From positions 19,152,142 through 19,216,141 of the forward strand of contig OZ035961.1 of assembly GCA_964034945.1 (NCBI GenBank): a DNA stretch of 64,000 bases, written 5' to 3'. How positions within the stretch are numbered: position 1 is the stretch's first letter; each line of letters starts with the position of its first letter. Shown piece after piece: positions 9,978 through 46,627 of the stretch. Below the pieces are notes generated by a model. That model searched no databases, was not told where the DNA came from, and was given only the letters and a program-made list of their open reading frames with translations. This stretch comes from Chrysopilus asiliformis. Lineage: Eukaryota > Arthropoda > Insecta > Diptera > Rhagionidae. The translations under genes and the position numbers were made by a program.

Positions 9978-12048
9978 GTAAGTGATTCGTTTTTGTCATT
10001 TTTTTACATTAGTTCATTTGATTTTGATATGACTGGGTTGCTAAGATTAAAAGAAATTCTTGAGTAAACATTTTTAGGAGAAATTGGGCACAAGAATGAA
10101 CTGAGAAGAAAAAATATTCAGTATATTAATTTGATTAAGTTTTGTGTTTGTCCACATCTTGGTAACAAAATCACTTGAGTGGAAGTCGGTCAAAAAGGGG
10201 GTACAAAAATCCTAACTCTCAATTAATATATAGAATTAAAACAACAAAAATTTCTAATGCGATGGAAATTTTGGATTTATCGCCGGAAAAAATTCAAATC
10301 TTAGCGCCTTAGGTAGCTATACATTTCAATTTCAGTTCAGTGAATGAAAGTCACATGAAATGTCATTGAAACGAAATATAGCCGGACAGAGAAAGCAATA
10401 ATTTTTGACTTACTTTTAATGCTAGGCTTTATATGGCCATGAGCGTTCTATGTATATAGTTCTGTGGTCAACTGTAACCATAAAATCGCCATAAAAAAAG
10501 AGGGGAAATTATTTTTGCAGTTGATTCTTATCTCCCTTTCTCGCCAAGGTATCTTCACATAAATGTGTCTCTATTTTTTTGCAGTTGGGAAAAGTCATGG
10601 TAATGGAGGGCCAACTTTAACCATCAGAGCTCGAATGGCTAGCGAGAAAAAAATTCCAGGAAGAAATTCCATAAAAGATTTCAATGCTGAAATTTCATAA
10701 AAAGTTTTTGACTTTTCCCAATTCAAAATTGCGGAATCTAAATAATTTTATACAATTGAGGCGTTAAAAGCTAGAGTGGACGAACCCACATAATCGAGTT
10801 TTTGAAGCTTTTTCACTTTTGTACTATTTACTGTAAATTTTTGGAAAAAAAAATTTGTGTGGACTTTATTACCCAATGTTGAAATGTTCTATTGGGCATC
10901 CAAACATTTTTATCTAGAAGCTCACTCGCAATAGTGATTCAAACACAAAAAACTTCACGATTTCGACATGTGGGTTGGTCCACTCTAGCTTTTAACGCCT
11001 CAATTAGGCCTGACTGAGTGTGGTAGAAATTCGTAATTTTTTTGATAAATTTGCGCATAGAAATGTAAAGTCATGTTTCCACCTCTTTGCATTGGACAAT
11101 GTCAGAGAGCCTATAATCTAGAGAGTGGACAATTGGATGTGTGAAAATGGCGGCCAAGCTGAGAAACAAACGTGAAAAACTTTAAAAATTTGAGCGGCAG
11201 AGCATTTTACGCAAATAAGACTAATATTATCACATTTTTAAATTATATCTCGTAAAAACTGTGCAAGTGTGAAATAGCGGACGAAAAATTCGCGTATTCA
11301 GTAGCATTTCTCCTGTCGCTGTTTTCCTCTGGTAAACTGTGAAATACCAAAATTCACGTCATAAACTAAGAATCTTTGGTTTTTTTATTTTGAATGATGA
11401 CGCGCTCATACCCTGATTCATATTGGGAAAAACAATTTCTAGGGATTGTAAAATTTCGTGCTCCACTGTGTTCAAATGACATCAGCTTGCCACTGAGAAC
11501 GTGAATAAGCCACTATCTCAATTTTGTTTTTGTATGCAATAAGAAACCATGCGACTAGTGGTAATTCAACGCATCTAAAGTGGACATCTCTTCTTTAGAT
11601 TATAGCCCATCTAGTCTACGATAGCTTTTCTGAGGTATCCAAAAAGTTATCTTGTTCGATAGGTAACGCGTAGCAGATAAAATATTTTTATGTTTTGGTG
11701 CCTAATTACAGTAAAATTAATTTACCAAAATTTCATTGCTGAAAAGGTCTTTTCGCTAATGGGATAATGGAGATTGGCCTTCGGGATTTCGACGTGCCAA
11801 AATTTCGAGCAATTCTTCGATTGAGTTGTGGCTCACTGATTTGGACAATCTGACAACTCGCCTGAACAACTTTTTTTTCTAATTTTATTTTATTTTTAGC
11901 CATTTACACGTAAGACCATTAAATATAATCAGTTAACAATAGTTGCCAAAATCTGAGTTTATTCGAACGAATTATCATATGGCAAACAATTACTTTCAAA
12001 TTGTTCCATACTTAAATTGCTTAAATCGTAAACAAACTTTTTTGCGAA
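9978..12048. other. Repeat-rich interval with no supported gene apart from one MITE
   Basis: AT-rich DNA with no long open frame. It holds the inverted-repeat element at 10754-11005. Possible acceptor sites occur near 10518, 10584 and 11900, but none leads into a frame that continues the THAP-like exon upstream. Confidence 0.35.
10754..11005. mobile_element. Inverted-repeat element (MITE), 252 bp
   Basis: Terminal inverted repeats of about 28 bases: GAGGCGTTAAAAGCTAGAGT on the left and its complement at the right end (CTCTAGCTTTTAACGCCTC). The AATT next to each end could be a 4-bp duplication or part of the repeat. There is no coding capacity inside. Confidence 0.7.
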
Positions 12049-12132
12049 ATGATATTTCCGTGCGTTGCCGCATGTAAAAGTAGAAAGTCGACCTACTCTA
12101 TGCGGTTGCCGCATTGGAAAACGTATTATTAG
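12049..12132 (+). pseudogene. Second THAP-like N-terminal fragment
   Basis: An ATG opens 27 codons followed by a stop. The beginning, PCVAACKSRKSTYSMRLP, fits the start of a THAP domain: C-X3-C, then ten residues, then an R-L/F-P motif. The rest of the domain (conserved W and the C-X2-H pair) is not found downstream. The opposite strand also has a 61-codon frame (11959-12144), which I consider the less likely reading. It probably represents a remnant of a THAP gene or P-type transposon. Confidence 0.28.
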
Positions 12133-12856
12133 GAGAGTAATCATAGCAGCTTGTTGATTTTACTCGAACTGTCAACGTGACAGACGCATGACGGACGCAG
12201 CGACGTACGATTCAGGTTCTACCTTAATGACAAGGTTTTTATTTTTTTTCTGAAAAGCAGATTAATTTTTTATTAATCAAGCATGATGTTTTAAAAATTG
12301 GACTTTCTGTATCAACAAAGGTGAGACCAGAAAAATTTATTAGATGAATTTTACCGCGACAAATGTCGCAAGTTATACTATTATTTAGAAATTGACAGTG
12401 GCGGCTCGTGTATATTTGAAATGAGGAGGCAAAGTTTTTTTAGTTCTATAAAATTTTTTATTATGTAGGAAGACGTATTCCGAATTATGTAGGAAGACCT
12501 ATTCTTCTGGAAGAGAAAAGTGAAACAGAGATTGGTGTTCGTATTCTATATGTGGCTATGCTTGTTCTTAGCAAAAGCTATATGAAAGTATTTGTACGAA
12601 TCGGAGGCTAGCCTCTATGAAGAGAATTTGTAGTTTATGTTTTAGAGAATTCGACATTCGAGAATAGGATTTTCTTTTAAATTATTATTTTCTGAACATA
12701 CAGATTTTTATACAGTCCATTATGTTATAAAAAATTAAAGGCATACGTTAGAAAAATATTTTTATAATTAACAAATTGCACGAAGTGAAGTTGTGTCCAT
12801 TTAAAAAAATTTCCACGCAATCCATATTTAGAAAGTCTAGATTTAAATTAACTCAA

Positions 12857-13612
12857 TTATTGATTGTATATGGATAAAAAGGAAATCAAGATATCTATTT
12901 TTATTTTGGGCTTAATATTTTTTAACTGTTGAAATTGCAATAATTTAAAAAAGAGATCATCATTTTTTGTTATTGAACATGACAAATTATAAGATGCACA
13001 GTAAATAAGTTTAAAAATTTCCTGAACTTCACTTAGAAATTCTATGTAATGTTTCATGTTTAAATCTGCATTCTTATGATAAAAAGACATTTTCATTACA
13101 TTTAGAAAACTGATGTTAAGGAAATTACATTTAGGAATTTCCCCATGAAATTTCGATACTATAACATTTGGAATATTTAATTCAGAACATCGGGGTAATT
13201 CAAACGATTTTAACGTATTTACCATGATTTTTGTATTACGCCATTCGAAATTTTCTTTATAAACGAATTTATCAAATGCAATCGCGATGTGTCCAATGCT
13301 GTAAAAAACAAATATCTGTTTTCCGTGTACATAAAAAGAATTATTACGTATATTTATAAATCTATAATGAAAATAATCAAAGAACCTAAGGTCCATATCA
13401 CACATAACTCCCACCAAGTTGATATTTTTATTTAAAATTTCATCTATAGAGTTATTTAATGTTATTTTTGATGCTTCTGTATCGTAAATGGAGAAATCTA
13501 TAACTCCAATGGTAATATTTTCTCCAGTTACAATACTCGTTAGATTTATTACAATAACTTCCGATATATAATGCGGCTTATTTTGTAGAAAACTAATTCC
13601 ACTAAATTTCCA
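12857..13612 (-). pseudogene. Long spliced-looking open frame, possibly P-element/THAP9-type transposase remnant
   Basis: Directly after an acceptor-like TATTTTTAG (13613-13621), 251 codons run open to a stop at 12857, remarkable in DNA this AT-rich. No ATG is needed if it is an internal or last exon. The segment GKQIFVFYSIGHIAIAFDKF, preceded by NLVGVMCDMD, is reminiscent of the RNase-H-fold core of P-element/THAP9 transposases, where a short strand with D is followed later by a 'YDPxHxLK' stretch. The invariant residues are mostly not preserved, so this is an inference from pattern only. Two THAP-like starts nearby make the idea more plausible, although they lie on the other strand. No upstream exon was located. 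It could equally be an orphan gene. Confidence 0.35.
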
Positions 13613-13621
13613 CTAAAAATA

Positions 13622-14044
13622 TTTTTACAGAGACTTGTGCTGAATCAGTCGCCAAAAGAAAACATTTCCAATGACAAGGAAAATAAAAAACTGTCGGAAG
13701 ATTGCATGTGTTGGTGGTGTATGAAAATGTGGCTAGGTTTTACATGTGTTGTGTTTTGTTGGTAATTTACGCATAGGAAAGAAAGAAAAACCGCGTCCAC
13801 AAGTATATCGGTTATCTTTACTCCAACGTAGGTACACGGAAAAATCCCTAGGTTTCCTAACTAGTTAAACTATGATCAAGGCAAGCAATTTGGACCCCTC
13901 GCAACCATCTTGTTTTTCCCAGGGAATCCTCCGCACTCGCACACCCTCAAAGTCTCCCTCAGATCCTATTTAAAATGCAAACCAAGTATAGAGAAATTCA
14001 TATTTGCGGAATAACAAAATTTAATTTCTTAACGTTCTTTAGCA
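13622..14044. other. Gap between two minus-strand coding-like segments
   Basis: No gene is supported. A plus-strand open stretch follows an acceptor-like TTTTTACAG at 13622-13630 (reading RLVLNQSPKENISND...), but it has no matching upstream or downstream exon. Confidence 0.3.
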
Positions 14045-14050
14045 TTTATT
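14045..14050 (-). terminator. Poly(A) signal after the C2H2 gene
   Basis: A minus-strand AATAAA about 30 bases after the inferred stop codon at 14080-14082. It supports the idea that the zinc-finger frame is the 3' end of a once-functional transcript. Confidence 0.5.
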
Positions 14051-14079
14051 TAAGTTATTAAGTATTTTAATTTGATGTC

Positions 14080-14860
14080 TCAGTTTGCACCGTCCCCTGT
14101 AATAAAAATAAATATACTTAATAAAATAAAAATATTGAAAACATACTTATGAAAATATTGGCGCGGAGTATTTTTTTAAAATCGTCTTTAATTCCAACGT
14201 AGGGGTGATTTTTGATGTGCCTATTTAAATGGTGCGTTTTAAGGTTATGCAAATTTGCTTGACTAACCCCACAAATCTCACATTTAAATCCGTTTAATGG
14301 TGATTGATTTCGTATCATGCCATTTTTTGCAATTCTTTAATTAAAAACGCATTTAGGTTTTCAAAATGAAATTGTTTAAATTCTGGAGAGCATCCTTCCA
14401 GAATATCCTTACAGGGGCTCGGCATTTCTTCCAGAACATCCTTACAGGGTCCCGGGATTTCTTGAATCGTATCTGTTAATAGAAAATAGTTTTCCGTATC
14501 CACTTTGTGGGTCGTCTGATATAATTTTCGATATTTTAAATCTTCTAGATGTAATTTGTTCGTAATATTCTGCAATACCTCTTTCGGTAAATTTGAGTTT
14601 ATCTCAATGCAGGAAGAGGTTTTATTACCAGATCCCAAGCAGGCTCATATATTCCGCAGATGGAGATGTTTGATCTACAAGCAGATTCACAGGAGTTGAA
14701 TTAAAAGTTTCAGTAAAATTTGTAGTTTCAGTAGAATTTGTAGTTTCAGTTGAATGAAAAGTTTCAGAAGAATTTGCAGTTTCAGTTGAATTTGCAGTTT
14801 CAGTTGAATTTGCAGTTTCAGTTGAATTTGTCCCAATTCACACGACAAGTTTTTTGATTC
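14080..14860 (-). pseudogene. C2H2 zinc-finger gene with two frame breaks
   Basis: Minus-strand pieces form one product if two small frame breaks are allowed. Reading 5' to 3': an NSTETA-type repeat (about 14835-14700) runs into SAEYMSLLG; a shift at a GGG run (about 14634-14637) leads into SGNKTSSCIEINSNLPKEV, which holds a tandem PCKDVLE/PCKDILE motif; a second shift at an A6 run (about 14320-14326) leads into a classical finger, CEICGVSQANLHNLKTHHLN, which fits C-X2-C-X12-H-X4-H once the next residues RH are included. A 49-base intron (donor GTATGT at 14146, acceptor ACAG ending at 14097) then joins five residues and a TGA. The precise intron and poly(A) signal argue for a real gene; the breaks argue for decay or for homopolymer sequencing errors. 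The start and any upstream exon are unknown, and the function is unknown beyond likely nucleic-acid binding. Confidence 0.5.
14699..14835. repeat. 18-bp minisatellite (GTTTCAGTTGAATTTGCA)
   Basis: About seven to eight units of an 18-base period, the most regular at 14776-14835 and diverging leftward. On the minus strand one frame reads NSTETA hexapeptides and another reads QIQLKL, so it can be translated without stops in more than one frame. Confidence 0.85.
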
Positions 14861-15270
14861 ATCAATCACGGCTATTCTCTTTTAAACATCCACGAATCAT
14901 TCACGGCCATTTACACGATGAATGTTTTGACGTGTGTCTTTTTGACGTTTATGAAAGTTTTTGTCGTAAATTAACATGAGCGAATACGAATGAGAGCAAA
15001 AGGGAATAGAGAAAACGGACTTGCAATAACTTTTGGTGAATCAAAAGTTGGTGATTGGGCATTTCTACACGTGATGTCGTGCATCAGCGGATGGGGTTCT
15101 GATTGGTCAGTGACTAGTGGAGGGGGTTCTGCAAGTGATGCCACAGAACAAATAATCTAGAGAATAAACTCTTAGAACAAATTTTTATAGAAAATTTTTC
15201 CACTGTGAGATGAAGCAAGAGGATCCGATGTAACACGGAAAAAATTATCCATTCGATTCCTCCATCTCAT
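14861..15270. other. Intergenic, no gene seen
   Basis: No long frame and no recognised family. 'catttacacgatgaatg' near 14908 recalls the ends of the large palindrome at 21.5 kb, but the match is short. Confidence 0.3.
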
Positions 15271-15273
15271 TGA

Positions 15274-15654
15274 GGCCCGTTTGCTGAAACAAGTCATAAC
15301 AATTTAAGTTGTGCTTAGCCTACTTAAACCGTAGAAATTCTGGGTCTTAAGCTCGATCCAGACTACACGATGTACGGGGTACGAGATACGAGGTTTTTGG
15401 TTTCCTCGTACATGGAACTGCATCCACACTGCACAGGGTTTTGCTCATTTGTGTACGCGGTTACCATGTACGAGGATAATCAAACAGCTTCTGATTTTAC
15501 TCACTAGGTGAAACCATGTGCAAATTTCCCATCCAAACACTCGATGTTCGGGGTACGTGCCAACCTCGTACCCCGTACATCGTGTAGTCTGGATCGAGCT
15601 TTAGATAATTTAAGTTGAACATAAGACGCTATTACTTGTTTCAGCAAACGGGCC
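15274..15654. mobile_element. Tourist/Harbinger-like MITE carrying a second MITE
   Basis: Ends GGCCCGTTTGCTGAAACAAG and its inverted complement, flanked by the 3-bp repeat TGA at 15271-15273 and 15655-15657. Subtracting the inner element and one copy of its duplication leaves 127 bp, matching the 129-bp relative at 46496-46624, with which it shares 'ttaagttgtg.ttagcctacttaaaccgtagaaattctg' in inverted orientation. Three-base duplications point to the PIF/Harbinger superfamily, though the consensus there is TWA rather than TGA. Confidence 0.78.
15350..15600. mobile_element. Inner MITE (251 bp) nested in the previous element
   Basis: Ends AGCTCGATCCAGACTACACG and its perfect complement, with arms of about 35 bases continuing to GTACGGGGTACGAG. 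Flanked by TTA at 15347-15349 and 15601-15603, the preferred PIF/Harbinger target. It inserted after the outer element, since it interrupts it. Confidence 0.8.
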
Positions 15655-16012
15655 TGAATAGGTACGACGAAAATGATTAGAAAATGTTCTCTCTGCTTCG
15701 TGCTCCCTAGTCTAAAAGTAATTAACTTTTAGGCCGTAGCTAGTGAATGATAGGGACATTTTCCCCCCCTTCGAAGGGGAAATTTGTCAAAAATTTGTTC
15801 GGCAGAGTTTTTTCTATATATTCCTTATTCTATGGTGATGCACGCTTGGGCGAACTTGAACGACCAAAAGTTCTGCATGCACTAACACAACAGCAATAAA
15901 AAATTTCCATGAGTGAAATTATGATTTCTCGCACTACGATGCTTCTCTACTCACGTTCAAACCACAATGCCAATATTCACACTAACACACATAAAACTGG
16001 CACAACTATGTC
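15655..16012. other. Intergenic between two nested elements
   Basis: No gene. A run of C (ttttcccccccttcg) at about 15762-15775 and otherwise unremarkable DNA. Confidence 0.3.
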
Positions 16013-16856
16013 CGATATTACACTTGACTTATTTAAGCCGGCAACTTTTGGGCTTAATAAGCCAATGTGCTTACATTTGTGGCTTAAATAAGCCAATCCT
16101 GTTTGCATATGCTACACAAGTTTACATGTGTGTGTGTGGACTCAAACCATTGAAATTGCTGCTGCTCATATACTTCCCAAGATCTTTACCTGCTGACGGT
16201 CAGAACGAAAATGATTTCTGCCTACTACTTTTCCCAAACCGGTTCACACGCTTTGCATGTATGCAGATTGTCGATAAAGCAGGGTTTATACACAGCAAGT
16301 AACTTGCGGCAAGTAAAGAGAGGCAAGTAGTTTGCTTGGTTTACACGTTTCAAGTAAATCATTTCAAGTAGAATGACAGCCGAAGGAAAACATAACCTAA
16401 AATTTTCTGAGAAAAAATATCACGACTCTTTTTTGTGGAAAAATTTGCGAATTTCGACCTGAAACTGTTTGTTGCCGACGAGTTTTTTATATCCGTGTCG
16501 TTTTTTCCTTAAAATGTTACGACGTTTTCTGGCAAAGCAGCAAATATAAAATGAACCGAAACACACACACATAAAACCACCTCTTTTGTACACGGTTCCA
16601 TGTTCTTGTATTGGTTTTACTTGCCACAAAAATAGAATGGCTTTCTATTATTTTCGAGAGAGCGGCAAGTATTCTCACACATATGCGAGCGTCGCACACT
16701 AGGTCAAATCGCGTGTATTTACGTCTACTTGCCGCAAGTTACTTGTCTCGTCTAAACCCTGCTTAAGCCATGATTTCGAGTGGCAACTTTTCCCTCCTCA
16801 GTCGTTTCTCCCAAAAATCGGCTTAAGTAAGCCCGAAAGTTGCCGTGTGTAATATC
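16013..16856. mobile_element. Inverted-repeat element interrupted by another MITE
   Basis: Ends CGATATTACAC and GTGTGTAATATCG, followed inward by GGCAACTTTTGGGCTTA on the left and TAAGCCCGAAAGTTGCC on the right. Tandem 'ggcttaaataagcc' words near 16035-16096 and 16820-16832 belong to it. A target duplication is not obvious. The block at 16278-16763 interrupts it. Confidence 0.6.
16278..16763. mobile_element. Nested Harbinger-like MITE (486 bp)
   Basis: Ends AGCAGGGTTTA and TAAACCCTGCT (allowing a short TA insertion), with inner inverted words 'caagtaacttgcggcaagta' and 'tacttgccgcaagttacttg'. Flanked by TAA at 16275-16277 and 16764-16766. No coding capacity, although a 69-codon frame crosses the middle on the minus strand. 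Confidence 0.72.
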
Positions 16857-17086
16857 GCGCTATGGTAACAACAGCGTGTGGACTCGAACTGTTGTCGTTA
16901 TGGTTGTTGAATTGCTTGTTTTTACAACACTGTGTAGGAATGCCCAATGAGTAAAAAATTGAAAATTTTAACAGACATGACTTTCACGATGACCACACTC
17001 TAGTTTTATATAGTCACTCTAGTTTTATATAAGTTGCGTTTTTTTAATGGTCCAGAACACTAAACATTAAAAAATCGATCCAGAGT

Positions 17087-17335
17087 AAGGCACTTGGTAC
17101 ACCGAATGTGAATTCGCACCGCATTGCGAAAAAGCACAACCTAACCAAGCTCTCTTATATCGTATGTCATCTACATGTGCTCTAATTTTGCAAACACCGA
17201 AATTTCGCGAAGACCGCATTTTTACGTAATACAAAATTAGAGCTTATGTAAATGACATATGATAAAAGATCGTGTGGTACATTTGAACTTTTTCGCAATG
17301 CGGTGCGAATTCGCATTCGGTGTGCCAAGTGCCTT
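17087..17335. mobile_element. Inverted-repeat MITE (249 bp)
   Basis: Ends AAGGCACTTGG.ACACCGAAT and its complement, with about 45-base arms that include GAATTCGCACCGCATTGCG. Flanked by AGT at 17084-17086 and 17336-17338, a possible 3-bp target duplication. Confidence 0.75.
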
Positions 17336-17338
17336 AGT

Positions 17339-18007
17339 GGGAAATTTCACATTGGTTGCATCAGTAGACCTTTTAGCGCTATTTCTATTTTTGCTGACAC
17401 TGCTTGAGCAGTAAATTTTGACAGATCATATTTTTCAGGTTGGAATATTGGCAACGCTAGTCAGAACGCTAATGACTTCATTAGTTTTATCCAAATCATC
17501 AACTACTGCAGACATTTTATGAATGAATAGATAAATTAACAAAAATTTACTAGAAAATCAAACAAACTTTCAAACTGATTTTACTGCGGATTCGTGCTGC
17601 TCCATTCCTGCCAAGGCAGTTTTGCTGCCGCAGCGAATGCTGTTTCGTCTGATATGCGCTTTACTGTTATATTTTCTTGCTGTACTCACGATTTGCTACT
17701 TCCCACGTTTAAAATATTTAGCTGCCTAACAGAACTAATTAACCACCGACAGAAAATAAAATGCCAGAGTTATTTCGTTGAAGTTAGCAGCATTTCATTA
17801 CCGTATAAAATTTCCCAAACGCTGTCCGAAATGAAAAAGTGGTGCAGATTTTGTATGGAAAGCTTGTTCTGAACTGCTTCAAAACATTAAAAAAACGCAA
17901 CTATAAACAATATATTTATTTTTCTTTTTAATACATGGCAGTGCTGTGCTGAATATGGCGCATGGCCTAGTGGTATCGAAGTAACTTTTATTTACATTTA
18001 AAAAAAA
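17339..18007. promoter_or_regulatory. Upstream region and probable 5' UTR of EFA6
   Basis: About 670 bases between the last MITE and the EFA6 start codon. No TATA box or initiator could be chosen with confidence. A 92-codon frame at 17594-17872 shows no domain and is probably chance. Confidence 0.35.
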
Positions 18008-44733
<26,726 letters not shown>

Positions 44734-46495
44734 CGGGTAATGGGGGTTTTCTCAGCTTGTGTGGTGTAATTATGTGCGGGGGGCGGGCGCTCTTTAAGTT
44801 ACTAATATTTATATCTATCCAGTATATATTTGAAATTATAAATATTATATATAAATACATTTAATACACATACACACACATTTATATATAAAATATAATT
44901 ACTTGAATAATTTTAGTTTCCGCAGCAAATGTTCTTTATAAAAAAAAATTTACCAATTATTATTTTTAATTAATATATATAATATTTTTTTGTTAAACAA
45001 AAAAATTATGTCATTTGTATATTTCAATTCGATTGCTTGTTGTGCTAAAAATTCTTTCTCTATGTTTTCAAATGGGAAACAAATTCATTTCGATCTATTT
45101 CGTTTTAACATATGATTTTACAAAGCATTTTCCCGAAAATTGACTTTAAATGACAAAAAGAAAATCAAGTATGTAAAACAGAAATACGAAAATATTTAGT
45201 GGGAGAATGTTTTGCAAAAAGAATATTTTCTGAGATTGATAAATTAAAGCTAAATTTTTGGTGGTGGTGAACATTTTAATTTCAAATTACAAAGTTCAAA
45301 TTTTTGATTCAATTTTAATTTATTAAAATAAAATTGACCTTTTTTATTATGTAAATAAAGTTACAACGAAAATAATAAGAATTTTGTTTTTTCAATCTAT
45401 GGTGCATGTGTTTTTTTATAATTATACGAGTATATATTTTTTTAATTATTTTATTTTCAATATTTTTTTAAAAAAATGTTTTCCTTTTATGTATTATTCT
45501 TATTTTTAACTAATTTATTGTACCGTGTACAGAAAGGAAATAGATAAAATTATATTTAATCTATTTATTAAGTGTAAGTTAAATTTTATGAAAGGAGAGA
45601 CACATAAAGAAGATCATATTGCAAACTTATATTTTTAAACTTTGTAATATTTATATGCGCCAAATATATATTTATACATTACATATACATATATTTTTTC
45701 ACAATATCGTAAGTTTTTTATGGAATAAGTTTAAAATTTGATTATTGTGAAATGCATACAGTATTGTCTTGTCAAATGTCCCTTCAATTCAGGTTGTCCA
45801 TCAATAATTGAGTCTCAATTCATATTCTGATCTGTCTGTATGTTTCACGTACGTTTCAGTGGATTGTCTCGATCTGTTTCTTCGTTTTATGACTTCGTTA
45901 TTGATACCAGTTATTGTGTGAGTTTTTCTGTTTCTGTTTCATCGTTCGTTATGCCGTATGTCTATAGAAATGCCTGACGCCACGTAAAATCTGTGAAAAC
46001 TCCATAAAAAAATTGCTAGAAACCCAAAGAAATTATAAACAAAAATCAAATTTGAAAAAAAAACTGATAAAAAAAATATATGAAATAAAATACTTTTTCG
46101 TCAAATAAATATGTAGTATGAAGTTATAACCAATGAAATATCTACCTTAAAAATTTGATTTTCATAATAGCAAAGTTATTTATTCTTACACCGATATAAA
46201 TTTTTGCGAATTGAATTTGGTACCTACAACAACATTTTTTTTTAAATTTTGCCATTTAAAAAGAATTTATATTTTTAATTTTCGGTCGACTAAAAAAGTT
46301 TTAACAAAAGATTTGACAAAAAAAGTTTCCGCTGGGAATAGTGAATATATTTTCGAGTGAAAGGCTTCTTTTTTTGTGGGATGTAAATTTTTGCTATTGA
46401 TTGTTGCATAAACAAGTTAATTTAAGATTAAATTAAAGTGACAGAGTCGTGCGTTTCTTCGCGTCGGATGAAAATTTGAACATAGCGCTGTCTTA
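44734..46495 (+). other. Probable 3' UTR of EFA6
   Basis: Very AT-rich, with no gene. AATAAA hexamers at 45327-45332 and 45354-45359 are the first good poly(A) candidates, but many later ones exist, so the transcript end is not determined. Confidence 0.4.
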
Positions 46496-46624
46496 GTGCC
46501 GTTTGCACCAACGAGACTTAGCAACTTATGTACAACTTAAAATATTTAAGTCGCAGAATTTCTATGGTTTAAGTAGGCTAACCACAACTTAATTTTTTTT
46601 AAGAATAGTACGCGCAAACGGACC
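46496..46624. mobile_element. Intact 129-bp Tourist/Harbinger-like MITE
   Basis: Ends GTGCCGTTTGCAC and GCGCAAACGGACC, flanked by TTA at 46493-46495 and 46625-46627. It shares its interior, inverted, with the outer element at 15274-15654 and more loosely with 25303-25437, so at least three family members lie in this window. Confidence 0.75.
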
Positions 46625-46627
46625 TTA

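Noticed and set aside
13622..13760. Plus-strand frame RLVLNQSPKENISND after an acceptor-like site
   Set aside because: It does not continue either THAP-like exon in phase and has no donor or poly(A) signal that makes a gene model.
17955..17985. tRNA A-box-like text 'tggcctagtgg' upstream of EFA6
   Set aside because: No B box or T-arm (GGTTCGANTCC) follows at the right distance and no cloverleaf can be folded, so it is not called a tRNA or SINE.
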